Shown here piece by piece: positions 15,040 to 25,430 of a stretch of DNA of 64,000 nt. A program made the position numbers and the translations under genes. Each line of letters begins with the position of its first letter. The first letter of the stretch is position 1. Where the stretch lies: NCBI RefSeq assembly GCF_014203155.1, contig NZ_JACHIK010000011.1, positions 62,001 through 126,000 on the forward strand, in the 5' to 3' direction. The stretch comes from Shinella fusca (lineage in GTDB: Bacteria; Pseudomonadota; Alphaproteobacteria; Rhizobiales; Rhizobiaceae). The notes under the pieces are model-generated. The model searched no databases. It had not been told where the DNA came from and saw nothing but the letters and a program-made list of their open reading frames with translations.

Positions 15040-17460
15040 TCAAAGACCCTCGAATTCGGCGTAGGCGGCGACCACCGCGTTCACCTGCGCGACGGTCATC
15101 GCCTGCGCCTGCGCCGTCGTGAAGCTGTCGAGCTGTTCCGAGCTCAGGCCGGCGACCTGCTGCGTGGTCAGCCCCCTGATGGCCCGGGTGCCGATCGCCG
15201 CGATCTCGTCCGTCTTGAAGGTCTGGATATCCTCCAGCAGCATCGCCGCGATCTGCCGGCTGCTCAGCGCGCCGATCTGCGCGGAGTTCAGGATATCGAT
15301 CTGCTCGGAAGACAGGGCCGCGATCTGCTCGGAAGACAGCGACGCGACCTGGCCCGTCGTCAGGGCCCCGATCTGGCCGCTCGTCAATGCGGCGATGACG
15401 CTGGTGGACAGGCGGGCAATCGTCCGCGAACCGATCTGCGCGATCTCGCTCGTCGTGAACGTCTGGATATCCTCGGCCTCGAGGCCGGAGACGCCGGAGA
15501 CCGAAAGGGCCGCCACCTGCCCGCTCGTCAGGGCAGCCGTCTGGTCGGACGAAAGGGCGGCGATCTGGTCGCTCTTCAACGCGGCGATGAAGGCCGTGGA
15601 AAGTGCCGCGGTCTGGGCCGTCGACAGCGCGCTCAAATCGAGGCCCGACGCCTGGCGTGCATTCAGCGCGCCGATCTGCGTCGTCGTCAGCGCACCGAAC
15701 TGGTCGGAATTGAGGACGGCGAGCTGGGCGGGCTTGAGCACCGCGATCTGATCGGACGTCAGGGCGGCGACCTGCGCGGTGGAAAGGGCCGCGACGGCAT
15801 CGGTCGCAAGCCAGACGATCGCCCGCGTGGCGATCCGGGCAACCTCGTCGGCCGTGAACGTCTCGATATCCGCGGCCGCAAGGCCCGTAACGCCGGCGGC
15901 CGAGAGCGCGGCGACCTGCCCCGTCCCGAGGGCGGAGGCCTGCTCGGTGGAGAATGCGGCAACCTGATCGCCCTTCAACGCGGCGATGAAGGTCGTCGAC
16001 AGGGCCGCGGTCTGGGCGGTCGAAAGGGCCGTCACGTCAAGGCCCGCGGCCTGGCGTATGGCAAGCGCGCCGACCTGCGCGGTCGTCAGCGCGCCGACCT
16101 GCTCGGAGGAAAGCGCGGCCAGCTGGCCGGTCGAGAGCGCCGCGACCTGCGCGGTCGTCAGCGCACGGACCTGCGCGGTGGAGAGTGCGGCGACGGCATC
16201 GGTGGCGAGCCGCGCGAAGACCTGCGTCTTGATCCCCGCGATCTCGTCGGTCGAGAACGTCTCGACATCCTCGGCTTCCAGGCCGGCAACCGCAACGGCC
16301 GAGAGCGCGCCGATCTGGGCGCTCGTAAGAGCCGCCGCCTGGTCGGAGGAAAGCGCCGCGACCTGATTGCTCTTCAACCCGCTGATGAAGGCCGTCGACA
16401 ACGCGGCGGTCTGCGTGGTCGACAGCGCCGTCACGTCGAGGCCGGCGGCCTGGCGGGCGGTCAGCGCGCCGACCTGCCCCGAATTCAGCGCACCGACCTG
16501 TTCGGAGGTCAGGGCGGCCAACTGGGCGATGGAGAGCGCGGCGACCTGCGCCGTGGTCAGGGCGCCGACCTGCTCGGAGGTCAGGGCGGCGATGGCGTCG
16601 GTGGTGAGACGCCCGAGCATCTGCGTCTTGATGCTGGCGATTTCGCCGGTCGAGAACGTTTCGATGTCCTCGGCCTCGAGGCCGACGATGGCCGTGGCCG
16701 AGAGCGCCGCGACCTGGCTGCTCGTCAGCGCCTCGGCCTGGTCGGAAGTCAGGGCGGCGACCTGCTGCGTCTTCAGCCCGGCGATGAAGGCCGTCGAGAG
16801 GGCGGCGGTCTGTTCGGTCGACAGCGCCGTCATGTCGAGGCCGGCGGCCTGGCGTATGGTCAGCGCCCCCAGCTGGACGGTGCTCAGCGATTCCACCTGC
16901 TCGGAGGTGAAGGCGGCCAGTTGCGCGACCGAGAGCGCCGCGACCTGCGCCGTCGTGAACGCGGCGACCTGCTCGGGCGAAAGCACGGCAATGGCATCCG
17001 TCGTAAGGCTCGGCAAGGCCTTGGCGTTGATCGCCGCGATCTCGCCGGTCGTGAAGGTCGCGATGTCGTCGGACGTGAGGGCGTGGACTTCCTTCGCGGT
17101 AAAGGCGGCGATCTGCGTGCTGTCGAAGGCGGCGATCTGGTCGGCGTCGAGGGCGTCGATCTGCTGCGAATAGAACGCGCCGACCTGCGCCGTCGTAAGA
17201 GCCTGGATGTGCTGCGAAGACAGGTAGGCCAACTGGTCGACCGTCAGGCCGCTGATGGAGCGCGCCGACACGGCGCGGATCTGCTGCGTGGTGAGCGAGC
17301 CGACATAGCCTGCATCGATGCTTGCGACCTGGCGCGCGTTCAGGACGCCGATCTGCGCGGTGCTGAGGGCAGCCACATCCTCCGCAGTCCAAGCCTGGAT
17401 CGCAGCCGTCGAGAGTGTCCGGATCTGGCTGGTGGAAAGCGTCGGGATGGTGGATGTCAT
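15040..17460 (-). CDS. Octapeptide-repeat protein B with 133-residue super-repeats, unknown function
   Basis: 806 residues from ATG 17460 (MTSTIPTLSTSQIRTL). Built of about 100 copies of an 8-residue unit like VAALTSDQ. From residue 211 the octads are grouped into a higher-order repeat of exactly 133 residues, each beginning TALSTxQTAALSTAFI and containing GLEAEDIETFSTGEI and ARQAAGLD; copies start near 211, 344, 477 and 610, with a half copy before them. No signal peptide, Cys or membrane helix. C-terminus AQVNAVVAAYAEFEGL resembles that of protein A. Likely a long, Ala/Ser/Thr-rich solenoid or fibre, perhaps secreted or surface-bound. Function unknown; genome position suggests a link with the flagellar filament. 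Confidence 0.8.
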   Translation of the reverse strand: MTSTIPTLSTSQIRTLSTAAIQAWTAEDVAALSTAQIGVLNARQVASIDAGYVGSLTTQQIRAVSARSISGLTVDQLAYLSSQHIQALTTAQVGAFYSQQIDALDADQIAAFDSTQIAAFTAKEVHALTSDDIATFTTGEIAAINAKALPSLTTDAIAVLSPEQVAAFTTAQVAALSVAQLAAFTSEQVESLSTVQLGALTIRQAAGLDMTALSTEQTAALSTAFIAGLKTQQVAALTSDQAEALTSSQVAALSATAIVGLEAEDIETFSTGEIASIKTQMLGRLTTDAIAALTSEQVGALTTAQVAALSIAQLAALTSEQVGALNSGQVGALTARQAAGLDVTALSTTQTAALSTAFISGLKSNQVAALSSDQAAALTSAQIGALSAVAVAGLEAEDVETFSTDEIAGIKTQVFARLATDAVAALSTAQVRALTTAQVAALSTGQLAALSSEQVGALTTAQVGALAIRQAAGLDVTALSTAQTAALSTTFIAALKGDQVAAFSTEQASALGTGQVAALSAAGVTGLAAADIETFTADEVARIATRAIVWLATDAVAALSTAQVAALTSDQIAVLKPAQLAVLNSDQFGALTTTQIGALNARQASGLDLSALSTAQTAALSTAFIAALKSDQIAALSSDQTAALTSGQVAALSVSGVSGLEAEDIQTFTTSEIAQIGSRTIARLSTSVIAALTSGQIGALTTGQVASLSSEQIAALSSEQIDILNSAQIGALSSRQIAAMLLEDIQTFKTDEIAAIGTRAIRGLTTQQVAGLSSEQLDSFTTAQAQAMTVAQVNAVVAAYAEFEGL
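15235..16830 (-). repeat. Four tandem 399-bp repeats inside repeat gene B
   Basis: In-frame 399-bp units (133 codons) at about 16830-16432, 16431-16033, 16032-15634 and 15633-15235 (last one divergent at its end). A half unit precedes them to about 17070. Copies are diverged in third positions but keep phase, so this is an old, selected protein repeat that could still change copy number by recombination. Confidence 0.72.
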
Positions 17461-19085
<1,625 letters not shown>

Positions 19086-19103
19086 AAGGCGCCGCGAAAC
19101 GAG

Positions 19104-19130
19104 GAAGGCCCCGGCAGAACCGGGGCCTTC
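19104..19130. terminator. Bidirectional hairpin between glf and flagellin
   Basis: Perfect 11-bp stem gaaggccccgg/ccggggccttc with loop cagaa, 19 bp after the glf stop and 23 bp after the converging flagellin stop at 19153. No U-run on either side. Confidence 0.65.
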
Positions 19131-19152
19131 AGGTTCGGACGATGCCTTCCGA

Positions 19153-20328
19153 TTAACGGAAGAGCGTCAGGATGTTCTGCGAAGCGGAGTTGGCGATCGA
19201 CAGAGACTGGACAGCGAGCTGCTGCTGGGTCTGCAGGGCCTTGAGGCGGGTCGATTCCTCGTTCATGTCCGCATCGACGAGGCGGCCGACGCCCTTGTCG
19301 ATCGAGTCGGTCAGCTTGGAGACGAACTCGGACTGGAGATCGATGCGCATGCCGATCGAGCCGAGGTCGGCGGCGGCGCTCGTCATCAGCGTCAGGGCGT
19401 CGTCGACCATGCTGATGAGCTTGTCGAGCTGAGTGCCGGTGGTGCTTGCGTCGATATTCAGGGTGGAGACCGAAGCGTTGGTCGTGGCCGCGGGCGCTGC
19501 CGTTGTGTCGACCGCCCACATTATGCCGTTGGTGGTGTCGTTGAAGGCGACTTCCTGCGTGGGTACCGTGCTCTGGTCGACGGCTTCGACCCAGACGTCG
19601 TCCGAGACCTTGACGTAGCTCTTCGCCCCGCCCGTGGCCGAATCACCCGTGAAGACAGAACCCGTGTCGGCGATGACCTGGTCGATCGTATAGGCCGCAA
19701 CAGTGACGGGGCTCACGACGCCGCCCGTGTTGATGTTCAGCGTGATGCTGTTGTCCTCGATCGCGGTCGTCGAATCGAGGATGCCGGTGTTGCCGACAGT
19801 GTCGAAGAGCACCGACGAAGCGCTCAGGTCGTAATCGACCTTCTTGACCGAGACGTTGCCGGCATCGTCACGGACGAAGGAGCCGACGACGCTCTTCGTG
19901 ACGGTGCCGAAGGACAGGTCCGTCTGCAGCCAGTTCTCGCCCGAGAACGACGCCGCGTCGGAGATGCTCGTGAGCTGGTCCTGGAGCTGCGTGATTTCTT
20001 CCTGGATCTTGTCCTTGTCGACGCCGTCTTCGGTTGCGGCAACGAGCTTGGCCTTGATTTCCTTCACGACCTCGATGGCCGAGTCCATGCCGGCATAGGC
20101 GGTGTCGACCTTGGCGGCGCCGAGGCCGAGGGCGTCCTGAACGGCCGAAAGGGCCATGTTGTCCGAACGCATCGTGGTCGCAATCGACCAGTAGGCGGCG
20201 TTGTCGGAGGCTTCGCCGACGCGAAGGCCAGACGAAACGCGGGCCTGCGTATCTTCCATGCCGGTCTCGATGGACCGGAGGGTGGAGAGCGCAGCCATGG
20301 CTGCGACGTTGGTCAGAATACTCGTCAT
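19153..20328 (-). CDS. fla: Flagellin (third paralogue, mosaic)
   Basis: 391 residues (MTSILTNVAAMAALSTLRSI to ASQNILTLFR). The N-terminal half is nearly identical to flaB (20599-21768), including the leader. The centre (codons for GGVVSPVTVAAYTIDQVIAD through VDTTAAPAA) is nearly identical in DNA to the gene at 22026-23210 and unlike flaB. So it looks like a recombinant of its two neighbours. Exported by the flagellar system and assembled in the filament. Own leader and terminator. Position matches flaD of Sinorhizobium; I leave the letter open. Confidence 0.95.
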   Translation of the reverse strand: MTSILTNVAAMAALSTLRSIETGMEDTQARVSSGLRVGEASDNAAYWSIATTMRSDNMALSAVQDALGLGAAKVDTAYAGMDSAIEVVKEIKAKLVAATEDGVDKDKIQEEITQLQDQLTSISDAASFSGENWLQTDLSFGTVTKSVVGSFVRDDAGNVSVKKVDYDLSASSVLFDTVGNTGILDSTTAIEDNSITLNINTGGVVSPVTVAAYTIDQVIADTGSVFTGDSATGGAKSYVKVSDDVWVEAVDQSTVPTQEVAFNDTTNGIMWAVDTTAAPAATTNASVSTLNIDASTTGTQLDKLISMVDDALTLMTSAAADLGSIGMRIDLQSEFVSKLTDSIDKGVGRLVDADMNEESTRLKALQTQQQLAVQSLSIANSASQNILTLFR

Positions 20329-20410
20329 TACTAAGTGCCCCTTGAATGGCTGATTTGAGAAGGGACATTCCGGTCACCACCGGGAACGACAGGCAGCGTC
20401 ATGCTTGCTA
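20329..20410 (-). promoter_or_regulatory. Flagellin mRNA leader, conserved hairpin block
   Basis: Minus strand: GTTAGCAAGCATGACGCTGC, then CCCGGTGGTGACCGGAATGT followed by CCC, then GGGGCACTTAGTAATG with the ATG at the end. Shared almost base for base with the flaB leader, and in its CCGG...TGTCCC core with all four flagellin leaders. Upstream, both genes share GAAACGGC-(2)-GTTAAC (about 20428-20446 here). Confidence 0.5.
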
Positions 20411-20508
20411 ACCTATTAATTTTCAAGGTTAACCTGCCGTTTCTATAAGACCATCTAACCGCAAGATGGTTAATGAATGCCGAAGGGGTGGGCGGAAAAA
20501 GCAGGATG

Positions 20509-20540
20509 GAAAAGAAAAACCGCGCCGGGGGTCCGGCGCG
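20509..20540 (-). terminator. Intrinsic terminator of flaB
   Basis: Stem cgcgccgg/ccggcgcg (20521-20540, loop gggt) followed on the minus strand by GTTTTTCTTTTCC. Strong U-run. Confidence 0.75.
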
Positions 20541-20598
20541 GCTCGCATTCGGGAAGGCGCGGCGGCCGTCAGGGCCGCCGACCTGGCTTTTCTGCCTC

Positions 20599-21768
20599 TT
20601 AACGGAAGAGGGTGAGGATGCTTTCCGAGGCCGAGTTGGCGATCGACAGCGACTGGACAGCGAGCTGCTGCTGGGTCTGCAGGGCCTTGAGGCGGGTCGA
20701 TTCCTCGTTCATGTCCGCATCAACGAGGCGGCCGATGCCGGAGTCGATCGAGTCGGTCAGGGCATTGACGAAGTCTTCCTGCAGGTCGATGCGCATGCCG
20801 ATCGAACCGAGGTCGGCGGCAGCGCTCGTCATTGCGGAAAGGGCATCGTCGACCATGCTGATGAGCTTGTCGAGCTGGCCGCCCGTCGTCGAGTTGTCGA
20901 TCGTCAGGTCGGAGACCGAAGCGGTGAGAACCGTGCCGGGCGTGGCCGTCGTATCGACCGCCCACATCGTGGTACCGTCGTTGAAGGCGACTTCCTGCGT
21001 GGGTACCGTGCTCTGGTCGACGGCTTCGACCCAGACGTCGTCCGAGACCTTGACGTAGCTCTTCGAGCCGCCCGTGGCCGAGTTGCCGGTGAAGACGGAA
21101 CCCGTGTCGGCGATGACGTCGTCGATCGAGTAGGCCTTGACGGTGGCGGCGCTGACGACGCCGCCCGTGTTGATGTTCAGCGTGAAGCTGTCGTCCTCGA
21201 TACCGACCTGCGTGTCGAGGATGCCGGCGTTGCCGACGGTGTCGAAAAGAACCGTGGCGCTGCTCAGATCGTAGTCGACCTTCTTGACCGAGACGTTGCC
21301 GGCGTCGTCACGGACGAAGGAGCCGACGACGCTCTTCGTGACGGTGCCGCTGGACAGGTCCGTCTGCAGCCAGTTCTCGCCGGAGAACGAAGCCGCGTCG
21401 GAGATGCTGGCAAGCTGGTCCTGAAGCTGGCTGATTTCTTCCTGGATCTTGTCCTTGTCGACGCCGTCTTCGGTTGCGGCAACGAGCTTGGCCTTGATCT
21501 CCTTCACGACCTCGATGGCCGAGTCCATGCCGGCATAGGCGGTGTCGACCTTGGCGGCGCCGAGGCCGAGGGCGTCCTGAACGGCGGAGAGGGCCATGTT
21601 GTCCGAACGCATCGTGGTCGCAATCGACCAGTAGGCGGCGTTGTCGGAGGCTTCGCCGACGCGAAGGCCGGACGAAACGCGGGCCTGCGTATCTTCCATG
21701 CTGGAATCGATGGACCGGAGTGTCTGGAGAGCAGCCATGGCTGCGACGTTCGTCAGGATGCTTGTCAT
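20599..21768 (-). CDS. flaB: Flagellin FlaB
   Basis: 389 residues from ATG 21768 (MTSILTNVAAMAALQTLRSI, ending SASESILTLFR). Conserved D0/D1 helices (ASDNAAYWSIATTMRSDNMA; DADMNEESTRLKALQTQQQL) flank a short variable centre, so the subunit lacks a large D2/D3 domain, as usual in rhizobia. Second flagellin from fliP, the flaB position. Monocistronic: conserved leader before it, intrinsic terminator after it. Confidence 0.95.
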   Translation of the reverse strand: MTSILTNVAAMAALQTLRSIDSSMEDTQARVSSGLRVGEASDNAAYWSIATTMRSDNMALSAVQDALGLGAAKVDTAYAGMDSAIEVVKEIKAKLVAATEDGVDKDKIQEEISQLQDQLASISDAASFSGENWLQTDLSSGTVTKSVVGSFVRDDAGNVSVKKVDYDLSSATVLFDTVGNAGILDTQVGIEDDSFTLNINTGGVVSAATVKAYSIDDVIADTGSVFTGNSATGGSKSYVKVSDDVWVEAVDQSTVPTQEVAFNDGTTMWAVDTTATPGTVLTASVSDLTIDNSTTGGQLDKLISMVDDALSAMTSAAADLGSIGMRIDLQEDFVNALTDSIDSGIGRLVDADMNEESTRLKALQTQQQLAVQSLSIANSASESILTLFR

Positions 21769-21850
21769 AATAAGTGCCCCATAGTTGGCTGACGGGAGAG
21801 GGACATTCCGGGTGGCGCCGGGAACGACGAGCAGCGTCATGCCTGCTAAC
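21769..21850 (-). promoter_or_regulatory. Flagellin mRNA leader of flaB
   Basis: Minus strand contains GCATGACGCTGC, CCCGGCGCCACCCGGAATGT followed by CCC, and GGGGCACTTATTATG ending in the start codon. Near-duplicate of the 20329-20410 leader. Candidate FlbT target by analogy. Confidence 0.5.
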
Positions 21851-21918
21851 GAGCTTCTTAAAGAGTGTTAACTCGCCGTTTCGTTGTGCCCATATAATCG
21901 TGGCATGGTTAACGAACT

Positions 21919-21934
21919 CTAAATTTGAATTAAC
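21919..21934. promoter_or_regulatory. Near-match CTAA-N7-TTAAC box upstream of flaB
   Basis: CTAA-atttgaa-TTAAC, one base off the TTAA-N7-TTAAC form, about 150 bp before the flaB ATG. A TTAA-N6-TTAAC pair also lies at 21858-21872. Weaker than the perfect boxes elsewhere. Confidence 0.3.
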
Positions 21935-21954
21935 GATATGCATCACAAAGCACG

Positions 21955-22016
21955 AATGCCGCGCCCGTTTCCGGGCGCGGCATTCGAGAGGCGATGGAGG
22001 CTCAGCCAGCCTCCAT
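21955..22016 (-). terminator. Two hairpins after flaA
   Basis: atggaggct/agcctccat (21994-22016, 5-nt loop), then aatgccgcgcccg/cgggcgcggcatt (21955-21984, loop ttt-c). Both lie just past the stop at 22026; no U-run, so folding may stabilise the mRNA end. Confidence 0.55.
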
Positions 22017-22025
22017 GCGCGTCGA

Positions 22026-23210
22026 TTAGCGGAACAGCGAGAGCACGCTCTGCGAGTCGGAGTTGGCGATCGACAGAGCCTGGATGGCGAGCTGCTGCTG
22101 GGTCTGCAGGGCCTTGAGGCGGGTCGATTCTTCGTTCATGTCGGCATCGACGAGACGGCCGACGCCCTTGTCGATCGAATCGGTCAGCTTGGAGACGAAC
22201 TCTTCCTGCAGGTCGATGCGCGAGGAGATCGAGCCGAGCGATGCAGCGGCGCTGGTCATCGAGCCGAGGGCATCGTCGACCATGCTGATGAGCTTGCCGA
22301 GCTGCGTTGCCGTGGTGTTCGAATCGATCGTCAGACCGGAGACCGAAGCGGCGGTCGCGGCGGCAGGTGCTGCCGTTGTGTCGACCGCCCACATTATGCC
22401 GTTGGTGGTGTCGTTGAAGGCGACTTCCTGCGTGGGTACCGTGCTCTGGTCGACGGCTTCGACCCAAACGTCGTCCGAGACCTTGACATAGCTCTTCGCC
22501 CCGCCCGTGGCCGAATCACCCGTGAAGACAGAACCCGTGTCGGCGATGACCTGGTCGATCGTATAGGCCGCAACAGTGACGGGGCTCACGACGCCGCCCG
22601 TGTTGATGTTCAGCGTGAAGCTGGCATCCTCGATCGAGGTCGTCTTGTCGAGGATACCGTTACCGTTACCGCTGGTGTCAAAGAGCACCGTGGAGCTATC
22701 GAGCGTATAGTCAACCTTCTTGACCGAGACATTGCCCGAAGCATCACGAACGAAGGAACCGACGACGCTCTTCGTCTCGGACGAAGTGGCGGTCGTCAGG
22801 CCCGTCTGGAGCCAGTTCTCGCCCGAGAACGATGCGGCTTCGGCGATGCTTCCGAGCTGGTCCTGGAGCTGGGTGATTTCTTCCTGGATCTTGTCCTTGT
22901 CGACGCCGTCTTCGGTTGCGGCGACGAGCTTGTTCTTGATCTCCTTCACGACTTCGATGGCCGAGTCCATACCGGCATAGGCGGTATCAACCTTGGCGGC
23001 GCCGAGGCCGAGGGCGTCCTGAACGGCCGAAAGGGCAGCGTTGTCGGAGCGCATCGTGGTCGCAATCGACCAGTAGGCGGCGTTGTCGGAAGCCGAACCG
23101 ACGCGCAGACCCGAAGAAATCCGGTTCTGGGTATCTTCCATGCTGCTGGAGATGGACCGCAGCGTGGAAAGCGCTGCCATTGCGTTGGTGTTGGTGAGAA
23201 TGCTGGTCAT
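22026..23210 (-). CDS. flaA: Flagellin FlaA
   Basis: 394 residues from ATG 23210 (MTSILTNTNAMAALSTLRSI, ending SDSQSVLSLFR). Terminal helices SASDNAAYWSIATTMRSDNA and DADMNEESTRLKALQTQQQL are conserved. Adjacent to fliP as flaA is in Sinorhizobium and Agrobacterium, where FlaA is the principal subunit. The middle carries a 250-bp stretch shared at two mismatches with the flagellin at 19153. Separate transcription unit. Confidence 0.95.
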   Translation of the reverse strand: MTSILTNTNAMAALSTLRSISSSMEDTQNRISSGLRVGSASDNAAYWSIATTMRSDNAALSAVQDALGLGAAKVDTAYAGMDSAIEVVKEIKNKLVAATEDGVDKDKIQEEITQLQDQLGSIAEAASFSGENWLQTGLTTATSSETKSVVGSFVRDASGNVSVKKVDYTLDSSTVLFDTSGNGNGILDKTTSIEDASFTLNINTGGVVSPVTVAAYTIDQVIADTGSVFTGDSATGGAKSYVKVSDDVWVEAVDQSTVPTQEVAFNDTTNGIMWAVDTTAAPAAATAASVSGLTIDSNTTATQLGKLISMVDDALGSMTSAAASLGSISSRIDLQEEFVSKLTDSIDKGVGRLVDADMNEESTRLKALQTQQQLAIQALSIANSDSQSVLSLFR

Positions 23211-23446
23211 TGCTTGTCCCTTTGAACGAAATACTGAGGGGGACATACCGGGTTGGATTACTTACCGGTCATGACGGTTCGGCCTCATGCCAACTCGGCT
23301 CCTCCGGCGTTCCGGAGGGATACCAAACCCGTCATCTGAGGCAAAATTCGCAGCCATTTCTTGCCAACAGCTTAACCGGCGCTGGAGGGAGCGAGCCATC
23401 CCCGGCGTGTAGTGAACGAAACCTTAATCGGATTGGTTAACGCCGG
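23211..23446 (-). promoter_or_regulatory. flaA promoter region and leader
   Basis: 236 bp between flaA and fliP. The leader keeps CATGACCGG...CCCGGTATGTCCC and AAAGGGACAAGCA before the ATG, a variant of the common flagellin leader. TTAA-N9-TTAAC at 23424-23441 has the wrong spacing for a CtrA box. No clear -35/-10. Confidence 0.4.
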
Positions 23447-24193
23447 TCAGTTGAACGAGCGCACGAGACTGCCGACGAGGAGGTTCCAGCCGTCGATGAG
23501 CACGAAGAACAGGACCTTGAAGGGCAGCGAGATCGAGGTCGGCGGCAGCATCATCATGCCCATGGCCATGGTGATGGTGGCGACGATCAGGTCGATGACG
23601 AGGAAGGGCAGGACGACGAGGAAGCCGATCTCGAAGCCGCGGCGGATCTCCGAGATCATGAAGGCGGGAATGACGACGCGCAGGTCCGCGACATTGCCCT
23701 CGACGACCTTCTGCCCGCGCTCCTCGGCGAGCGAGATGAAGAGATCGATGTCCTTGTCGCGGGTATTGGCCACCATGAAGGCGCGGAAGGGCTCGGCGAT
23801 CCTCTTGGCCGCCTCCGTCTCGTCGATCTGGTTGGCGATGAGCGGCTCGACGCCGTTCTGCCAGGCGCGGTCGAAGGTCGGCGCCATGACGTAGAAGGTC
23901 ATGAACAGGGCGAGCGAGACGAGGATCATGTTCGACGGCGTGGTGGAAAGCCCCATGCCGGATCTCAGGATCGAGAAGGCGATGACGAAGCGCGGGAAGC
24001 TCGTCACCATGATCAGGATGCCGGGCGCCACCGAAAGGACGGTCAGGAGCCCGAAGGTGCGGATGATCCAGGAAGCGACCGAGCCGTTGACCGGCGCATT
24101 GAGGAGGTCGCCCGGCAACTGCAACTGCTGCTGGGCGTAGGCCATGCCGGTCATCGCCATCATGGCGAGAAAGGTCAGAAGGACTCGAATCAT
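23447..24193 (-). CDS. fliP: FliP export gate protein
   Basis: 248 residues: signal peptide (MIRVLLTFLAMMAMTGMAYA), then four membrane helices. FliP signatures are present: APGILIMVTSFPRFVIAFSI, LVSLALFMTFYVMAP, FMISEIRRGFEIGFLV and LPFKVLFFVLIDGW. Core of the FliP-FliQ-FliR pore in the inner membrane through which rod, hook and filament subunits pass. Last gene of the long operon starting near 33198; it overlaps fliL by 4 bp. Confidence 0.96.
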   Translation of the reverse strand: MIRVLLTFLAMMAMTGMAYAQQQLQLPGDLLNAPVNGSVASWIIRTFGLLTVLSVAPGILIMVTSFPRFVIAFSILRSGMGLSTTPSNMILVSLALFMTFYVMAPTFDRAWQNGVEPLIANQIDETEAAKRIAEPFRAFMVANTRDKDIDLFISLAEERGQKVVEGNVADLRVVIPAFMISEIRRGFEIGFLVVLPFLVIDLIVATITMAMGMMMLPPTSISLPFKVLFFVLIDGWNLLVGSLVRSFN

Positions 24194-24699
24194 TCGATCA
24201 CGAAGGTGCGGAACATGACGTTGGTTACGCGCCCTTCGGACCTGAGGTCAACCCGCTCCTGCAGGTCCTCCCTGAGATATTGGAAACCGCGCGGTCCCTG
24301 CACCTGCTGGAGCGAGACCGTGCGCATGTAGGCCATGATGTCCTGGTGGATTTCCTCCGCCAGCTTGACGTCCGGCGCCCCCTTGAACATGAGGGCCACT
24401 TCGAGGCGGACCCGGTTGTCGGAGGGATAGGCGAGATTGCTGGTGATGGGATCGAGCAGGACGATGCCGTTCTCCTGGGTGGAGATATGCGGGATCTCCG
24501 CGCCCTCGCCTTCCTTGCCTTCCTTGCCACCCTCTGCCTTCGCCACTTCAGCGGCCGGCTTTTCGGCCGGCGGCGGGGCGAGCATGTTGCCGACGAACCA
24601 GCCGCCGCCGGCGGCAAGCAGCGTCAGCACCGCGACGGCCGCGATGGTGACGACCAGCGAGGGCTTCTTCTTTTCCGTGGCCTGTTCTTCGTCCGCCAT
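24190..24699 (-). CDS. fliL: FliL basal-body associated protein
   Basis: 169 residues from ATG 24699 (a longer frame to 25470 is a shadow over flgH). One membrane helix (about 15-37, SLVVTIAAVAVLTLLAAGG), a Gly/Lys/Glu-rich linker, then the periplasmic FliL domain (VRLEVALMFKG, DLRSEGRVTNVMFRTFVIE). FliL rings surround the stator and raise torque. 4-bp overlap with fliP. Confidence 0.93.
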   Translation of the reverse strand: MADEEQATEKKKPSLVVTIAAVAVLTLLAAGGGWFVGNMLAPPPAEKPAAEVAKAEGGKEGKEGEGAEIPHISTQENGIVLLDPITSNLAYPSDNRVRLEVALMFKGAPDVKLAEEIHQDIMAYMRTVSLQQVQGPRGFQYLREDLQERVDLRSEGRVTNVMFRTFVIE

Positions 24700-24719
24700 A
24701 GGCTTCTTCCCGTGTTGCG

Positions 24720-25430
24720 TCAGAGCGGCGAGAACAGATCGACGGCCTGCTGGCCCCATGGCGGCTGCTGCACCTCGGTCAGGCGGCCGCGGCCGCCGTA
24801 GGAGATGCGCGCTTCGGCGATCTTCTCGTAGGAAATCTGGTTGTTGGCGTCGACATCCTGCGGGCGCACGATGCCGGCGACGTTGAGGATGCGCAGCTCG
24901 TGGTTCACGCGCACTTCCTGCGAGCCGCTGATCAAGAGGTTGCCGTTCTCGATGACGCCGGTGACGACGGCGGCGACGAGGAGGTTCAGCTTCTCCGAGC
25001 GCTCCGTCGTGCCGTCGCCCTTGGTGCTGGTCGAGGAGCCGAAGGAAAGGTCGGCCTTGGTGTCGACGTCGAAATTGTTGCCGGAACCGCCGAAGCCGAT
25101 GTTCATGCCGCTCTTGTTGGTGCGCGAGCGGTCGGTCTTGTTGTCGAAGCTCGCCTTGTCGTTGACGCGGATGTTGACGGTCAGGATGTCGCCGATCTTG
25201 AAGGCGCGCGAATCCTTGAAGAGCGCCGACTGCTGGTCGCGCCAGATGGAATAGCCCGAGACGGCCGTGCGCGGCTGCTTGGGATACATGGCCATCTGCG
25301 GCGTCTCGGCATAGTTCAGCCCGCTGCCGATGGGGCTCATCGACGGCGCCTTGCCGATCTCGTTCACGGCCTGGCTGGCGCAGCCCGACAAGGCCAGCGC
25401 GACGGCAAGTGCGGAGGCGGTCTTCTTCAT
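24720..25430 (-). CDS. flgH: FlgH L-ring lipoprotein
   Basis: 236 residues. Lipoprotein signal with lipobox LSGC (Cys17), then the L-ring domain (GYSIWRDQQSALFKDSRAFK, IGDILTVNI, LRILNVAGIVRPQDVDANNQ). Forms the outer-membrane bushing of the rod. Overlaps motE by 4 bp and precedes fliL by 20 bp. Confidence 0.96.
   Translation of the reverse strand: MKKTASALAVALALSGCASQAVNEIGKAPSMSPIGSGLNYAETPQMAMYPKQPRTAVSGYSIWRDQQSALFKDSRAFKIGDILTVNIRVNDKASFDNKTDRSRTNKSGMNIGFGGSGNNFDVDTKADLSFGSSTSTKGDGTTERSEKLNLLVAAVVTGVIENGNLLISGSQEVRVNHELRILNVAGIVRPQDVDANNQISYEKIAEARISYGGRGRLTEVQQPPWGQQAVDLFSPL

Noticed and set aside
15235-17070. Periodic DNA repeats that could suggest a CRISPR array or satellite
   Set aside because: The 399-bp and 24-bp periods keep reading frame and vary at third positions; they encode an octapeptide-repeat protein and there are no constant repeats with unique spacers.
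23424-23441. TTAA-N9-TTAAC upstream of flaA as a CtrA box
   Set aside because: The spacer is 9, not 7; also TTAA-N6-TTAA pairs near 3904 and 21858 were kept only as weak notes.
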